A stretch of 64,000 nucleotides of DNA from Lepidostoma basale (GCA_022606425.2 JAHDVF020001348.1:1617001-1681000), one strand, 5' to 3'. Counted from the first letter of the stretch, positions 42,615 to 53,272 are shown. Numbers and translations are program-made. The notes: a model not told the origin generated them from the sequence alone.

Positions 42615-42822
42615 ATTCAAGAGATGTATGGTTGATCAAGGTGTTTACAGGACTTATTACCTGTCATTGGTTGGGTTAAGCGCACGCTTTATGTAATTAC
42701 AACATTCCTCATTCCACATTTCTTTATGACCATGTCTGACAAATTTTTGGAAGTTGTATATATGTTTAAGTCCTATGCCAGATTTCACATGTCAGTTTCA
42801 ATGTGCCATCTATGAAGATTTT
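42615..42822 (+). repeat. FB-1 fragment
   Basis: From 'ATGGTTGATCAAGGTGTTTA' through GGTTGGGTTAAGCGCACGCT to 'TGCCATCTATGAAGATT'. It is cut at the left by unassigned DNA and at the right by LINE-I. Confidence 0.75.
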
Positions 42823-42824
42823 GA

Positions 42825-43172
42825 TTTCACAAGGCCTTACATGAACGAGCGCCCCACTACCTCACAGAACTTTGCAAGCCGATAGATTTGAACCCTGGGC
42901 AGTCAACTCTACGATCCTCGAAGGAAGAAGCAACACACAAACTTCTCGTCCCACGGCGCCAAGGAGCTTCAAACTTCGCAAATCGCGCTTTTGGCATCGC
43001 GGGAACGACGCCGTGGAACAGGCTGCCCTACAATATCCGCAATCAAGACGACGAAGGAGTGTTCAGAAGCTCTCTTAAAATTTTTCTTTTTAAGAGAAGC
43101 TTTCCGGACATTGAGCGCCCTTGAAGTGAATCTCTCACAAAAATGGCGCTATCATCATCATCATCATAAAAA
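42825..43172 (+). mobile_element. L2/CR1-like LINE C-terminus
   Basis: A single frame without a Met reads FHKALHERAPHYLTELCKPI, DLNPGQSTLRSSKEEATHKL, LVPRRQGASNFANRAFGIAG, TTPWNRLPYNIRNQDDEGVF, ending RSSLKIFLFKRSFPDIERP-stop at 43124. 'HKALH..AP.YL..L' and 'LWN.LP..IR...F...LK..LF' are hallmarks of L2/CR1/jockey-type ends. It is followed by an (ATC)n tail at 43151-43168. There are no stops in about 98 codons. Confidence 0.88.
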
Positions 43173-43402
43173 AATCCTCCCCGATAGCCAACTACGTACT
43201 CCGCCAAACAAAATGGTCTCACGCAGGATGCTATCTCCTAACACAACTCCATCCAGGCACTGCTCCTCTTATCTTCCCCTCGGGAACAGACTTTTTATAA
43301 ATACAATCCCAACCCTAACTGGTCTTCCATTCCTTCAATAATGTAAGACTTTATCATAAACCCTAAATCCCCTCTCACCCTCTTTCGGAGGGACACTCAT
43401 AA
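43173..43402 (+). repeat. Repeat G, copy 2, left part
   Basis: Matches 3706-3915 closely. It resumes at 43766-43840 (TTTCCAACAGACGTAAGAGG, GCTGAACCTCTGTAAGCCAG) after an insertion of LINE-H. This copy keeps about 20 bp that are missing from copy 1 (CCTCTCACCCTCTTTCGGAG). Confidence 0.65.
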
Positions 43403-43765
43403 AACAAATCAAATCAAATCAGTTTATTTTATCAACAGACATTACAAAAATTATTTTTAAGGAATCTATTGAGAATAGGTAAAATAATATATTATGTATA
43501 GTATACTACCAGAAACGCATAAGAGATGGTTCAACATTAGGAAGACAGGATACTCTCCAAATTAAGAGTATTTGCCTTCTGAACGTACTTTCACTAACAT
43601 GAAAGACGTCGATCTCCGAGGAGACCGCGTTCAGCAGACTAATTGCTCTTCCCACCGGTCGGTGTCACCAGAGGCAGATTGGTTCTGGCGGCCGGTAGAT
43701 AAAACAATTTGTGCTGTCGCTGTCGGAGATATCTATCTATGCATATCTATACAACTAACAAATCA
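43403..43765 (-). mobile_element. LINE-H, 3' end inserted in repeat G
   Basis: The minus strand carries the degraded NLPLVTP and GDRRLSC regions, LNLESILSS-stop, the 3' UTR and a GATTTGATTTGATTTG tail. AACAAATCA occurs at both edges (43403-43411, 43757-43765) and is a plausible 9-bp target duplication, although it overlaps the tail repeat. Confidence 0.75.
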
Positions 43766-43959
43766 CATTCCAACAATGTTTCCAACAGACGTAAGAGGAA
43801 TAGCCATTAGAGCTGAACCTCTGTAAGCCAGAAGATCCAAGTTCCCAATTACTGTATACATTTTTTTCACAAAAAAAAAAATGATTCCAGCATGACGAAT
43901 GCCCGTTGAATTTTTTTCTTTCTTGTATGCAACAAGTGTGTATCTATTCGTCTAATTTC

Positions 43960-44345
43960 AAAACTGGATTTCTTTACAAAAAAAATTGCCCACACCTAAT
44001 TAAAGAAATAATCAAGCAAGTGTCACACCATTTTAGAATCCTTATTAAATGCGCCAACTTACCTGCCTAAATAGCTTAGTACATTTTATTTTCAATACAG
44101 TCAGTTAAAATTGGGCGAAAATTGAATACTTGATTGGGCAAAAAGTAACATTTTCTTCCAAGCTGGAGCAGTTAGCTTTAAATTTTAGGCAACAGTTTAC
44201 AGAAGCATTATTCAGGATTACATAATAAAAATAAATTTGACAAAAAGTAAAGATTTGTAGTAAGGGGAGTTAAAAGACCATCACAGAATGCTGATTTTCT
44301 CGATTTTTTTTAAAAGGCCTATAATTTCAAAAATACAAAACTTAG
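43960..44345. mobile_element. Long-TIR element copy, ends missing
   Basis: Matches 36112-36525 (CAAGCAAGTGTCACACCATT, TTTCTTCCAAGCTGGAGCAG, TTTACAGAAGCATTATTCAG) but lacks the outer TIRs on both sides. A SINE tail adjoins the right end, and another SINE-like tail scrap (CCAATTACTGTATAC) lies at 43847. Confidence 0.78.
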
Positions 44346-44346
44346 A

Positions 44347-44424
44347 TTGTATACAACAGGTCGTTTGAACCCAATTAATGTATACAATTTATTTTTACCT
44401 ATTATATTGATTCTTATGAGATAA
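44347..44424 (-). mobile_element. SINE-1, tail fragment
   Basis: Only the 3' third: TTGTATACAACAGGTCGTTT, 'GAACCCAATTAATGTATAC', 'ATTGATTCTTATGA'. The promoter head is absent. Confidence 0.75.
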
Positions 44425-44429
44425 CCAAA

Positions 44430-44964
44430 CCGCAGAGCTAAAAAGAAGAATTGGACTAAGCTGGGCAGCTTTCGGAAACATGAGTTACATCCTTAAAAAC
44501 CGGAAAATACCGATCAACCTGAAACGAAAAGTCTATGAGGCCTGCGTTCTGCCAGTTGGTACTTATGGTCTTGAAACTGTTACATTGTCCAAACAAAGTG
44601 CCGAGAAACTACGAGCGACCCAAAGAGCCATGTTAGGAATAAGCCTAAGAGACAGAGTCAGAAATGATACGGTGAGAGAAAAAACAAAGGTCACTGACAT
44701 CATCCACCGGGTGGCGACTCTAAAATGGCAATAGGCAGGTCACGTAGCCAGAAGCTTAGACAAAAAATGGACAAGAAGTCTGCTGACTTGGAGACCGTGC
44801 ACGGCGAAGAGTGCAGGGCGACCGCAACTACGGTGGAAGGATGATCTAAACAGACACGTCGGAATAACCTGGATGCAGTCTGCACAGGACAGAGTGACAT
44901 GGAAGCGAATGGAGGAGGCCTTTGTCCAGGAGTAGACGGGAATAGGCTGAGGAAGGAAGGAAGG
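44430..44964 (+). mobile_element. LINE-C, longest 3' fragment
   Basis: Starts AELKRRIGLSWAAFGNMSYI. The frame is open to 44734: LKNRKIPINLKRKVYEACVL, GTYGLETVTLSKQSAEKLRA, LGISLRDRVRNDTVREKTKV. It lacks the four codons MERA found in other copies. A stop replaces Trp at 44732. WTRSLLTWRPCTAKSAGRPQ, LRWKDDLNRHVGITWMQSAQ and TWKRMEEAFVQE follow. The tail is GGAAGGAAGGAAGG. Confidence 0.87.
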
Positions 44965-45124
44965 ATGACATGTGATAGGTAGCCAATCTATCGCCATTTT
45001 AGTGTCGCGAGAATTCTACATCAGACCAATGATAGTGTGACAATCAGACGGCCATCGCCGGGAATCGAATCCTGGGACATTCGGTGTGACAATCACAGGT
45101 CTTGCCACTCTTTCATAGAGGTCG
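44965..45124 (-). mobile_element. SINE-1, lacks tail
   Basis: Minus-strand head and body. The B box is GGATTCGATTCCCGG and the A box is degraded. It begins at GACATGTGATAGG directly after the LINE-C tail, so the last 70 bp of the SINE are absent. Confidence 0.8.
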
Positions 45125-45348
45125 TTGTAGTATTAACACTATAAAATTTACGTGTATCACGCTACAAGCGATAAGCTGAGTAAATCCAGCGACCTGGTGG
45201 CTTCGGCAAATAATCGAGTCAGTGTTTGTATTTGAATTAAACGAGACGCCTTAGAGGAGCTAAAGATAGATGCAAACATTAACCTAGTTTAATTTGAACA
45301 CCAAGCGATAGTACTGGGTTCAATTGTACGTCTTATAAACGCACCGAG

Positions 45349-45540
45349 CAAACTTCGTGGCAGAGTGGTAAGAGCTCTGACTGTCATATCAAACATCCTG
45401 GGTTCAATTCTCAGCGATGGCGTGTGATTGTCACACTGTCTTTGGATTGTTATCTGACAATAAAATGCCGATAGATTAACTACCTATCAAGTCATGAGAA
45501 TCATTATAATAGGTAAGAACAATTTGTATACAGTAATTGT
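45349..45540 (+). mobile_element. SINE-1 copy
   Basis: TTCGTGGCAGAGTGGTAAGAGC (A box), GGGTTCAATTCTCAG (B box, two changes), body to 'GTATACAGTAATTG'. It ends abruptly within the tail. Confidence 0.85.
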
Positions 45541-45621
45541 CAGCAGTAATTTGTAAGTAAAAAAAAAATCCTCCAGAATATTCGATTCTTGGTTGCATTC
45601 TTATTTTTTCTTGTCATTTAA

Positions 45622-46012
45622 ACAGATTGGAAGCATTTGAAATGTGGCTCCATCGCCGAATGCTCAGAATTCCCTGGATAGGCATGGTTACCAATACCGG
45701 AGTCCTGAGGCGAGCTACAGTTGACAGGGAATTGTTATCAACTATCAAGGTTCAGAAGATTTCACATCTGGGTCATATACTGCGTGGGAAAAGTACACTG
45801 AAAGTACCGTGAGGAAAACTGATATTGGAGCGGAAAATTGAGGGACGCCGAGGGCCCGGTAGGAGACAAATGTCCTGGCTGCGAAACGTGAGGGAGTGAA
45901 CCGGCATCCGAAGTGTGGAGGAGCTGTTCCGAGCGGCGCAGGACAGGGACAGGTTCGCCGAGGTGATCGCCAACGTTGGGGGGACCTGACAGGGTACTTG
46001 AAGAATAAGAAG
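45622..46012 (+). mobile_element. LINE-D, 3' fragment, best copy
   Basis: LEAFEMWLHRRMLRIPWIGM, VTNTGVLRRATVDRELLST and HLGHILRGKSTLKVP end at a stop (45810). LILERKIEGRRGPGRRQMSW, LRNVREWTGIRSVEELFRAA and QDRDRFAEVIANVGG can then be followed in a second frame. The tail AAGAATAAGAAG is at 46000-46012. Confidence 0.85.
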
Positions 46013-46454
46013 ATGTTATATATTTTAATGAAACCTCTGGAAAACAAACGTTTTCATTCATATCCATTACCGAGTAATTCGTTTGAATTATTTCGCGTTT
46101 TAGTGTGTGGGTGTCACCGGAGCTGGTAACGCGGGGATGTAGCCTCTAGCGAAGAGTATTTAGGTCATCGACTGCAAATGCACGGCACTCTATGTAGGTA
46201 CTAGAAACTACACACATCCATACACTGTGTCCAACACAAGCGCACGCTGTCTGTGTGTGTGTGAGCAGGGACAGCTATTTTACATGTGATATTCGCAAGA
46301 AACATTTTATCGTCATAATTTCTCACATACACGAGTAACAATTAATCGAGCTTAACGTAGGACGTATCAGCACGTTCGTAACTAGCGCATTCATAATTCC
46401 GTATCGCGTGTGTCTATTTACAAAGCTTCTCACACACTTCAAATGAATGATGAA
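46013..46454. other. MITE-X-like edge then unassigned
   Basis: 46020-46060 resembles MITE-X ('GAAAACAAACGTTTTCATTC'). 46090-46300 has GTGTGTGTGTGAGC and many CA words with no frame or repeat partner. Confidence 0.35.
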
Positions 46455-46678
46455 AAACTCAAATCAAATCAAATCAGTTTATTTACTCAAAAATACATTA
46501 CAAACAGCATAAATGTTTAAGGCATCTATTGAGTACAGGTAAGATATTATACACATACAACATAATACCAGGAACGCATTAGTGATGGTTCGTCATTAGG
46601 AAGACAAGATACTTTCCATAGTCAAGAGAATTTGTCCCCTGAACGTATTTTCACTAACATGAACAATGACATGAATTT
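46455..46678 (-). mobile_element. LINE-H, 3' UTR end
   Basis: The minus-strand copy holds the 3' UTR and a GATTTGATTTGATTTG tail. Coding is limited to the last codons before TACTTTCCATAGTC. There is high similarity to the 43403 copy. Confidence 0.72.
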
Positions 46679-46950
46679 TTTTTTTATATGTAGTATACCA
46701 TATTTTTGAGAGAGAATTATTGATAGAACTAAATCTATATGTTCCCCATAGCTATAGCAGAGCAAGGGGGCATATATGTATAATATTATGTTATGCCCCA
46801 AATTGCCGCACAGAGGCCCTTCGAAGTTCTCCTGTATTGAAAGGCGATTCGTCTTTTGAATGAGGTTGCAAAAGAGATAGACCTCTTTGGATGCAATTAT
46901 GGCGAATTCTTGAATATCCTTACGGTAAGGGCAACAAGGAAATAACTGGC
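46679..46950. other. Unassigned, possibly LINE
   Basis: The minus strand is open for about 80 codons without a Met (for example TNRLSIQENFEGPLCGNLGH). No family was recognised, but the position upstream of LINE-H suggests the same or another LINE. Confidence 0.3.
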
Positions 46951-46954
46951 AATA

Positions 46955-47045
46955 AATCTTCTAGAAAACAGACGTTTCATTAGTATTTTTTTTTTAATAT
47001 GGGGTTTTACATCATTTTTTGAGAAACAGTATCAAAAAATTGAAT
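46955..47045 (+). repeat. MITE-X fragment
   Basis: ATCTTCTAGAAAACAGACGT, TATGGGGTTTTACATCATT. The core hairpin is absent. A crumb of LINE-A (GGAAGCGGAGCGTGAAACT) follows at 47142-47190. Confidence 0.55.
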
Positions 47046-47347
47046 TGGGAATTTTGAAAATACTGCACCGGTCACCACTGCTTGTGAGTTCCACGAACTG
47101 CGTTAGTGTCCACTTAATTTGCCCGTACTTGTTACTCGTTTGTGGAAGCGGAGCGTGAAACTAGCGAAATAAGGACGAAAATGTAATAAATTGTCATATT
47201 TCAATTTAAGTATCTAAAATACCAATAAAAAAATTTAAATTTTCATCAAAAATAAATAATCTGCTAAATAAAACCACAGTACTAAAAACCCCAGAAGATA
47301 GAGATTACCAGCAAGGCTTCCGAGGAAAGATAACAGGACGTCACGTT

Positions 47348-47571
47348 GACGACATTCGTGGCCGAGTGGCAAGTGCTATGACTGCCACACTGAAGGTCCC
47401 GGGTTCAATTCCCTACAACGGCAGTGTTATTGTCACACTGTCTTTGGTCTGGTATAGAATTCACGCGACAATTAAATGGCGATAGATTAGCTATCTATCA
47501 CATGTCGTGAGAATCAATAGTAAAAAAAGTTGTATACAGTAATTGGGTTCAAATAACCTGTTGTATATAAT
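47348..47571 (+). mobile_element. SINE-1, full length
   Basis: GACGACATTCGTGGCCGAGTGG (A box), GGGTTCAATTCCC (B box), the complete body and the tail through 'CTGTTGTATATAATG'. Confidence 0.88.
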
Positions 47572-47721
47572 GTGGAAAGCAACGGGAAACTACCTAATTA
47601 AAAGACAAAAGTGGCATCCCAATAACAGAAATATAATGATACACTTTGCTTTAAGTCAATTCCTTGGGATAAAACTAGCTAGGAAATAGGTTTAACAACT
47701 TTATCAGCGGAAGAACGTATA

Positions 47722-48193
47722 GGGTGTTTTTTTAGAAGTTTGGTTTTTAAACTGACAACATTGTTTCCACAGACTGTCAATTTTACAGTTGACAGTTGAT
47801 TTGTAGTCAGTACGTTTTGCCATTTTATCGTGAATAGACTGACGTCAGAACAGCGCTTGCAAATTGTGCAAATTTAATTTGAAAATCATGGTTCGGTTTG
47901 CCAAACTTATCATGCACTACGTCCATTTTACGGTCGACATAATCGTCCATCCGAGCAAGTTGATCGAAAGACCATGGATCGAAGACGGCAATTGTCGAAT
48001 ATTGGATTTCACGATTGCGCTTCATTCGAGCTAGCCGTGGAGCTCATATGCCCGAAATCATATTTAAAGAATAATGGCATAAAATTATATTTTCAATAAT
48101 GCCAATGTCATAGACATTAAAATTATTTTAGAGTGTATTTTTTTCATTTTGAATATATACGAGTATTGTATACCTCTTAAAAAAAAACACCCC
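47722..48193 (+). mobile_element. MITE-M, full length
   Basis: Left TIR GGGTGTTTTTTTAGAAGTTT; right TIR ACCTCTTAAAAAAAAACACCC. The transposase remnants correspond to the 28841 copy (QTYHALRPFYGRHNRPSEQV in one frame) with a further internal deletion near 47985. The C-terminal SRGAHMPEIIFK-like end is changed to SRGAHMPEIIFKE-stop. Confidence 0.85.
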
Positions 48194-48199
48194 ATTTAA

Positions 48200-48312
48200 A
48201 CATATTCTTCAAGTGTATGAAAGAGCTGAAAGGGTTGGATGCAGGTGCAAAAATGAACGGAGTGTCAGAAAGCTGTCTATTGTATGCGGACGACGCTGTA
48301 CTCCCAAGTGGA
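48200..48312 (+). mobile_element. LINE-A, RT box fragment
   Basis: CMKELKGLDAGAKMNGVSES, CLLYADDAVL. Only about 38 codons around RT motif C survive, next to MITE-M. Confidence 0.75.
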
Positions 48313-48431
48313 AATGTTGTATACCTATTCCCGTTTCCCAATATTTTGAATCACTGAAGTTTCGATCAAGTGTTATAATAAATATTCTTTATGTGCCCCA
48401 TTTTGTATAATCAATTAGTTACCAAATAAAG

Positions 48432-48590
48432 TAATATTCGTCGCCCAACGCGAAAGAGTCATGCTTGGAATAACCTTGAGGGACAGATTTAGAAACGAAT
48501 TTATTCGACAACAAACCAAGGTGACTGAGGTGGCTCTGAGGATGGGCGGGCTGAAGTGGCGATGGGCTGGCCAAGTCTTTCGGAGGGGAA
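48432..48590 (+). mobile_element. LINE-C, internal fragment
   Basis: AQRERVMLGITLRDRFRNEF, IRQQTKVTEVALRMGGLKWR, WAGQVFR: diverged from the other LINE-C copies and joined to LINE-A at 48593. Confidence 0.72.
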
Positions 48591-48592
48591 TG

Positions 48593-48860
48593 AATCAATG
48601 AATGAAGAAAGAATGGTAAAAAATTGTGTGTTAACGATGTAAATGGAACTAGAAATAGTGGAAGACCGGGGAAAACGTGACACGATCAAATAAATGAAAT
48701 ATTGAATGTTGGCCTTGTGAGGAGTCAGAGAAATCGACGCGCGTGCATGGCACGATGTATGAATGTTGAGGAAGCGAGAGATATATGTCAGGAAAGAAAA
48801 TTGTGGCAGTCCATTACTTTTGCCTACCCCTTCGGGGAGACGGCGTTAGTTTGTTAGTTA
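48593..48860 (+). mobile_element. LINE-A, 3' end
   Basis: RMNQ.MKKEWKIVC-type codons, RNSGRPGKT.HDQINEIL, RRACMARCMNVEEARDI, tail GGCGTTAGTTTGTTAGTTAG. Confidence 0.8.
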
Positions 48861-48904
48861 GAACTAACTAACTAACCAGGCAGAAAGAATGGACTGTCAC
48901 ACTT

Positions 48905-48998
48905 TTACTGATGCGGCACTTCATCCTTCTCTTTTCGCAGCAGAGAGAGACGCAGTGTGATGGGTTGCGAACCTCATCGCCACTAATAGGCATCTCCC
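48905..48998 (-). repeat. Shared 80-bp block, second copy
   Basis: Inverse of 33343-33425 (GATGGGTTGCGAACCTCATC, GCCACTAATAGGCATCTCCC). Function unknown. Confidence 0.6.
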
Positions 48999-49294
48999 GA
49001 TATTTTCGTTATTTCATATAATTGTCTTTTAGATAAAAAGAACCAAGGATATCTACAGAATAAAAATAGATACATAAGAGTGGTTTTATGATTCTTGTTA
49101 CTTTTCTAAAGATCTGTTGTCCTATTAAAAATTGTCCATTTTCCGGATTGTATTGGTCGAATGAATCACGAAACTTGAAACTATTCACCGTCACAAGTTT
49201 GATGAAGATAAAGTTTAAGATAACTCAGCAAACTATATTGTACAGATAATCCAACGTTTTGGCCGACACACTATGATACTTCAACTTAAAAACT

Positions 49295-49562
49295 AACTTA
49301 TTAACCATCATACTTCTCTCGCTTCCTCAACATTCATACATCGCGCCATGCACGCATGTCGATTTCTCCGACTCCTCACGTAAACGATATTACATATTTG
49401 ATTTATTTGATCGTGCTACATTTTTCTCGGTCTTCCTCTATTTGAAGTTCTTCTTCTTTACCAGCCTTTCTTCATTTATTATTTCCATGTATCCAAACCA
49501 TCTTAATGTTCCTTTCATTTTTTTGTTCGTAATACTTTCATTCGTACCGCATTAACTTCTCA
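49295..49562 (-). mobile_element. LINE-A, fragment
   Basis: Minus-strand decayed copy: 'CATACATCGCGCCATGCACG', TTTGATCGTGCTACATTTTTCTCGG and 'TTTTGTTCGTAATAC' match the C-terminal coding region. The tail is reduced. Confidence 0.7.
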
Positions 49563-49675
49563 TATTTATAACATATATTTATTTATGACTCTAACATTAT
49601 TAACTATTTTAATTTTGAAACACTTTTATAATACAAATACTATTTCATAATTACTACGAAATAGTCGTGACAGCT

Positions 49676-50440
49676 ATTTACAGCTGAGTTCGTTTGTAAC
49701 AGCTGATGATGCCAACATTGGTTGGCGAAATAGCTCTAGCGACAATTTAGAAATTAATAAATACATTGTGATAAGCATTATCGGCTGTTACAAACAACTG
49801 AGTTCGTTTGTAACAGCAGATGATGCCAATATTGGTAGGCGAAACAGCTGTCGCGACACTTTCCTAGAATTTAATATAAATAAATACATTGTGGTAAGCA
49901 TTATCGGCTGTGATAAATAACTGAGTTCGTTTGATCACAGCTGATGATGCCAATGTTGGCAAAATAGCTTTAGCGACAATTTAGAAATTAAAAAATACAT
50001 TGTGATTAGCATTATCTGCTGATACAAATATCTGAGTTCGTTTGTAACAGCTGATGATGCCAATGTTGGCAAAATAGCTGTAGCGACAATTTAGAAATTA
50101 ATAAATACATTGTGATTAGCATTATCGGCTGATACAAATATCTGAGTTCGTTTGTAACAGCTGATGATGCCAATGTTGGCAAAATAGCTGTAGCGACAAT
50201 TTAGAAATTAATAAATACATTGTGATTAGCATTATCGGCTGATACAAACAACTAAGTTCGTTTGTAACAGCCGATGATGCCAACATCGGTTGGCAAAATA
50301 GCTGTGCTACAATTTAGAAATTAATAAATACATTGTGATTAGCATTATCGGCTGTTACAAACAACTGAGTTCGTTTTTAACAGCTAATGACACCAATATT
50401 GGTTGGCAAAAAACTGTGGCGACAATTTAAAACATATACG
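49676..50440 (+). repeat. Satellite array, seven units of 110-123 bp
   Basis: Unit landmarks: CTGAGTTCGTTTGTAACAGC at 49684, 49798, 49921, 50032, 50142, 50252 (CTAAG variant) and 50364; GATGATGCCAA; AGCTGTAGCGACAATTTAGA; ATACATTGTGATTAGCATTAT. Units 3-5 lack 'GTTGGC' variants and are most alike, showing recent local duplication. The core is shared with the foldback at 22598. Confidence 0.93.
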
Positions 50441-50940
50441 GATTAGAACAGTGTTCCAAAATTAAAACAGGTAATATATTGTACAGTTTAAATAAGAGAT
50501 AGTCGTAATGTTTGCGCATCGTGCGTATCTATGCCTTTGATTTTATTTACCTCAATATGCGAACCTGTACAGATTCATGCAATTTGTATTTAATACTGGT
50601 TTAAAACGACATACTTCTGTTGCATCTACGACCGTCAGCATTTCAACTGCTCTCTCTCTCTCTTGAACGTAATTATAGTCTACAGAATCTAGATAAAAGA
50701 GCTATGGTACAAACAGCTCTCACGAAAAAACCCTCATTTGAAAATACTCGTATAACCCAATCAAAACGGTTGAACTACAGAGACATTGTTTGAACATTAA
50801 CACTCGCCGCACGGTGATGCATACGAGTGACCAGTGGTGAGTTCATTCACAATCTGGACTGCCGCGCGGGCAAGACGTGTGTACATTCCTTAAACTTATT
50901 ATATACTTTATTATTTATTGTGGGGCATAATGAGCAACGA
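50441..50940. other. Unassigned; (CT)n run
   Basis: Contains CTCTCTCTCTCTC at 50650 and no recognised repeat. The 110-codon frame (50827-51159) runs into MITE-M pieces and is not a gene. Confidence 0.35.
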
Positions 50941-50944
50941 ATGA

Positions 50945-51120
50945 ATCTTCTTCTTCTTTCGGTGCCGTGTGTTTTTTTTTTAATTTTTAATTTGCATACT
51001 TCTAAAAAAAACAACCTTTATATAACAATGTGTATAAGGGTGTTTTTTTTAGAGGTATACAAATTTAAAATGAAAAAAAAACACATTAAAATAATGTTAA
51101 TGTCTATGATGTTGACTTTC
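50945..51120. mobile_element. Two MITE-M 3' ends meeting head to head in a LINE-D tail
   Basis: 50945-50970 is a minus-strand LINE-D end (CTTCTTCTTCTTTCGGTGCC). 50971-51020 is a MITE-M 3' end in plus orientation, ending CTAAAAAAAACAACCTTTA. 51037-51118 is a MITE-M 3' end in minus orientation, starting AGGGTGTTTTTTTTAGAGG. Only about 16 bp separate the two termini. The 5' halves are missing from both. Confidence 0.72.
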
Positions 51121-51249
51121 CCTTCGGGAAAGCGGTGGGACTCCTCTAAGTCCATATGACTTAAAAAAAAGCTTTTTGGAGGCGTTCGAGGTCCACCCAG
51201 GACTGTAGAGTCAGAGAGAAGAAGAAGACTTTAAAATATTTTTATACGT

Positions 51250-51717
51250 AAATACTTGATAATGAACCCATAGAACAGGTCCAAAAATTCAAATACTTGG
51301 GCATAGATCTCTCATGCAAAAATTGATCTCTATAATGAAGTTCGCGAGTAAACCACCAAAGCGGCTGCAATATCTGGATGCTTGAAAGATTTCGTGTAGA
51401 AAAACAAGCATATGCGAGTGGAAATCAAAGTGCGAATATATAAGACATGTGTCAGACCCATAAGACTTATGGTATAGAATCGAGGGCTGACACAAATAGA
51501 ACCAAAGCACTATATTACGAACCGCCGAGATGAAGACACTCCGCGCTATTCTGGGCAAAACACTGAGGGACAGAATCAGAAACACAGTAATACGTGAGAC
51601 CTGCGATACCGAAGATATTGTCAGATGGGGCAGGAAAAGAAGACGCTTCTGGCGCGACCACGTAGAACGAATGAGCAACGATAGATTCCCCCAAGCAGTC
51701 GCAAAGAACTTGCCAAT
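51250..51717 (+). mobile_element. LINE-B, longest fragment
   Basis: EPIEQVQKFKYLGIDLSCKN begins upstream of the other copies. Several shifts follow, then MKTLRAILGKTLRDRIRNTV, IRETCDTEDIVRWGRKRRRF, WRDHVERMSNDRFPQAVAKN. It stops at 51717, where repeat R3 begins, so the GAA tail is missing. Confidence 0.82.
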
Positions 51718-51915
51718 GTTCTGTCAAAATTCTTTTTATAAACGAAAAAACTTATATAGTTTTAACACCAAAACAGTAAAAACGTATTTTTTGTCACAAA
51801 TAACTATCATAAAAGCAGCAATAATCAAATTGACCAAAACAATTCACATATACACGAAATATCTCCAAATTGACGGGAGCACCATATGAACCAAACCAAA
51901 TTTTCAAAATCAGAA
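51718..51915 (+). repeat. Repeat R3, copy 2
   Basis: CTGTCAAAATTCTTTTTATAA through TTGACGGGAGCACCATATGA. It joins LINE-B exactly at the CTGTCAAAAT start, so this is likely a true element end. Confidence 0.72.
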
Positions 51916-51947
51916 CCAAGAAATCTCTTACATGGTCACAAAGAAAA

Positions 51948-52092
51948 AATGTGGAATGGGGAATGTTGTAATTACATAAAGCGCGCGCTTAACCCAACCA
52001 ATGACAGGTCATAAGTCCTGTAAACACATTGATCAACCATATTCAGTTTCCAATTTCATCTTCGTCTCTATTGAGATACAATTAAATCATGA
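51948..52092 (-). repeat. FB-1 terminal fragment
   Basis: The last 145 bp of an arm: TGGAATGGGGAATGTTGTAA, GCGCGCGCTTAACCCAACC, ending ATTGAGATACAATTAA. Confidence 0.75.
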
Positions 52093-52426
52093 ATACTTAT
52101 GTCTTGACTCAGCAAAAACAGACAAAAAACTTGGAGTCATAATAGAGGAAAATCGTATCTAAGAGTTCGAATACAATTCTGGGCCGGTAATTGAACCCGG
52201 AAAGAGTTATTGTGGAAGTGTATTCAACGAGAGTGCGTACTTTGTAGACGGATAGAACCACAGAACGGATGCTGCCTAAGATTATTGAGACTCGTTTGTA
52301 TGTTTGTGTAACAGCGAACAATGGCGGACTATTTGTGATGCAAATTGTCCGAGGTTAAGACTTGGTAATACGACCGAGGTAATTCGTATATTATACAAAG
52401 TTTAAAAAAAATAAAAACCATTTATC

Positions 52427-52535
52427 CAATGGTAAGCGCTTTGACTGCCACCCCGAAGGTTCCGGGTTCGATTCCCGGCAATGGCGGTGTGATGTCACAC
52501 TGTCTTTGGTCTGGTGAAGAATTCACGTGACTTGT
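52427..52535 (+). mobile_element. SINE-1, 5' part
   Basis: Starts inside the A box region. The B box GGTTCGATTCCCGG is intact. It is truncated after 'GAATTCACGTGA'. Confidence 0.8.
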
Positions 52536-52699
52536 TGATGGTTGAGGTATTTGTTTTGTAAAACTCCATTATTAATTTATAATAGTAAACACGATTGTTT
52601 AGTGATATTACTTGGATTTAGTTTATATATAACAAATTCTGAAAAATTTTAACAATGAAAATAAAGAAATATTTTTTCTTCAAATATTCTGGTCAAATT

Positions 52700-53118
52700 C
52701 TTTGGTATATAGAATGGAATAATACTCCTGGCGGCTTCTAACAATATGTTAGGCGACAGCCTTCGCATTGTGTTAATAAGGTAGTTTGCTAAATGCCGAA
52801 AATCATTCTCCATAGATGGCGTTAGTGGGTCGGTTGTATAGGTTAATCTTGAAAAATTCACAAGTGCAACCAAATCTATATAGATGGCTGATTGAAACTG
52901 ACACGTGAAGATAGATATGGATTTTGAAGTATATATACATCTTCCAAAAATTTGTCATGCATGATCATAATAACAAAAGTGGAATGGGGAATGTTGTAAT
53001 TACATAAAACGTGCGCTTAACCCAACCAATGACAGGTCATAAGTCCTGTAAACACCTTGATCATCCATGTTCAGTTTCCAGTTTGCGTCTTCGTCTCTAT
53101 TGAGATACAACTAAAAAA
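52700..53118 (-). repeat. FB-1 single-arm copy, nearly complete
   Basis: From 'ATACTCCTGGCGGCTTCTAAC' (part of the loop of the 34322 copy) to ATTGAGATACAACTAAAAA. It is 10-15% different from the 34322 arms by eye and is closest to the 55541 copy. Confidence 0.8.
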
Positions 53119-53177
53119 TATATATATATATATATTTCTTTATTATTATGTATTTAGTGTGCTTCCACTTGTGTTTA

Positions 53178-53272
53178 AATTCGACCGATTTCGGCAGCTT
53201 GCTGCCATCTTCTGGTCTTGTTGCCACTAGAAGATGGCAGCAAGCTGCCGAAACCGGTCGAACATAAACACA
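53178..53272. repeat. MITE-P foldback
   Basis: TTCGACCGATTTCGGCAGCT / TGCTGCCATCTTCTGG and the inverse arm to GAAACCGGTCGAAC. The loop is TCTTGTTGCCACT. The outer flank ACACAAGTGGAAGCAC is also inverted. Confidence 0.88.

Noticed and set aside
49676..50440. CRISPR-like array
   Set aside because: The units are contiguous 110-123 bp tandem repeats with no unique spacers. This is a eukaryotic satellite.
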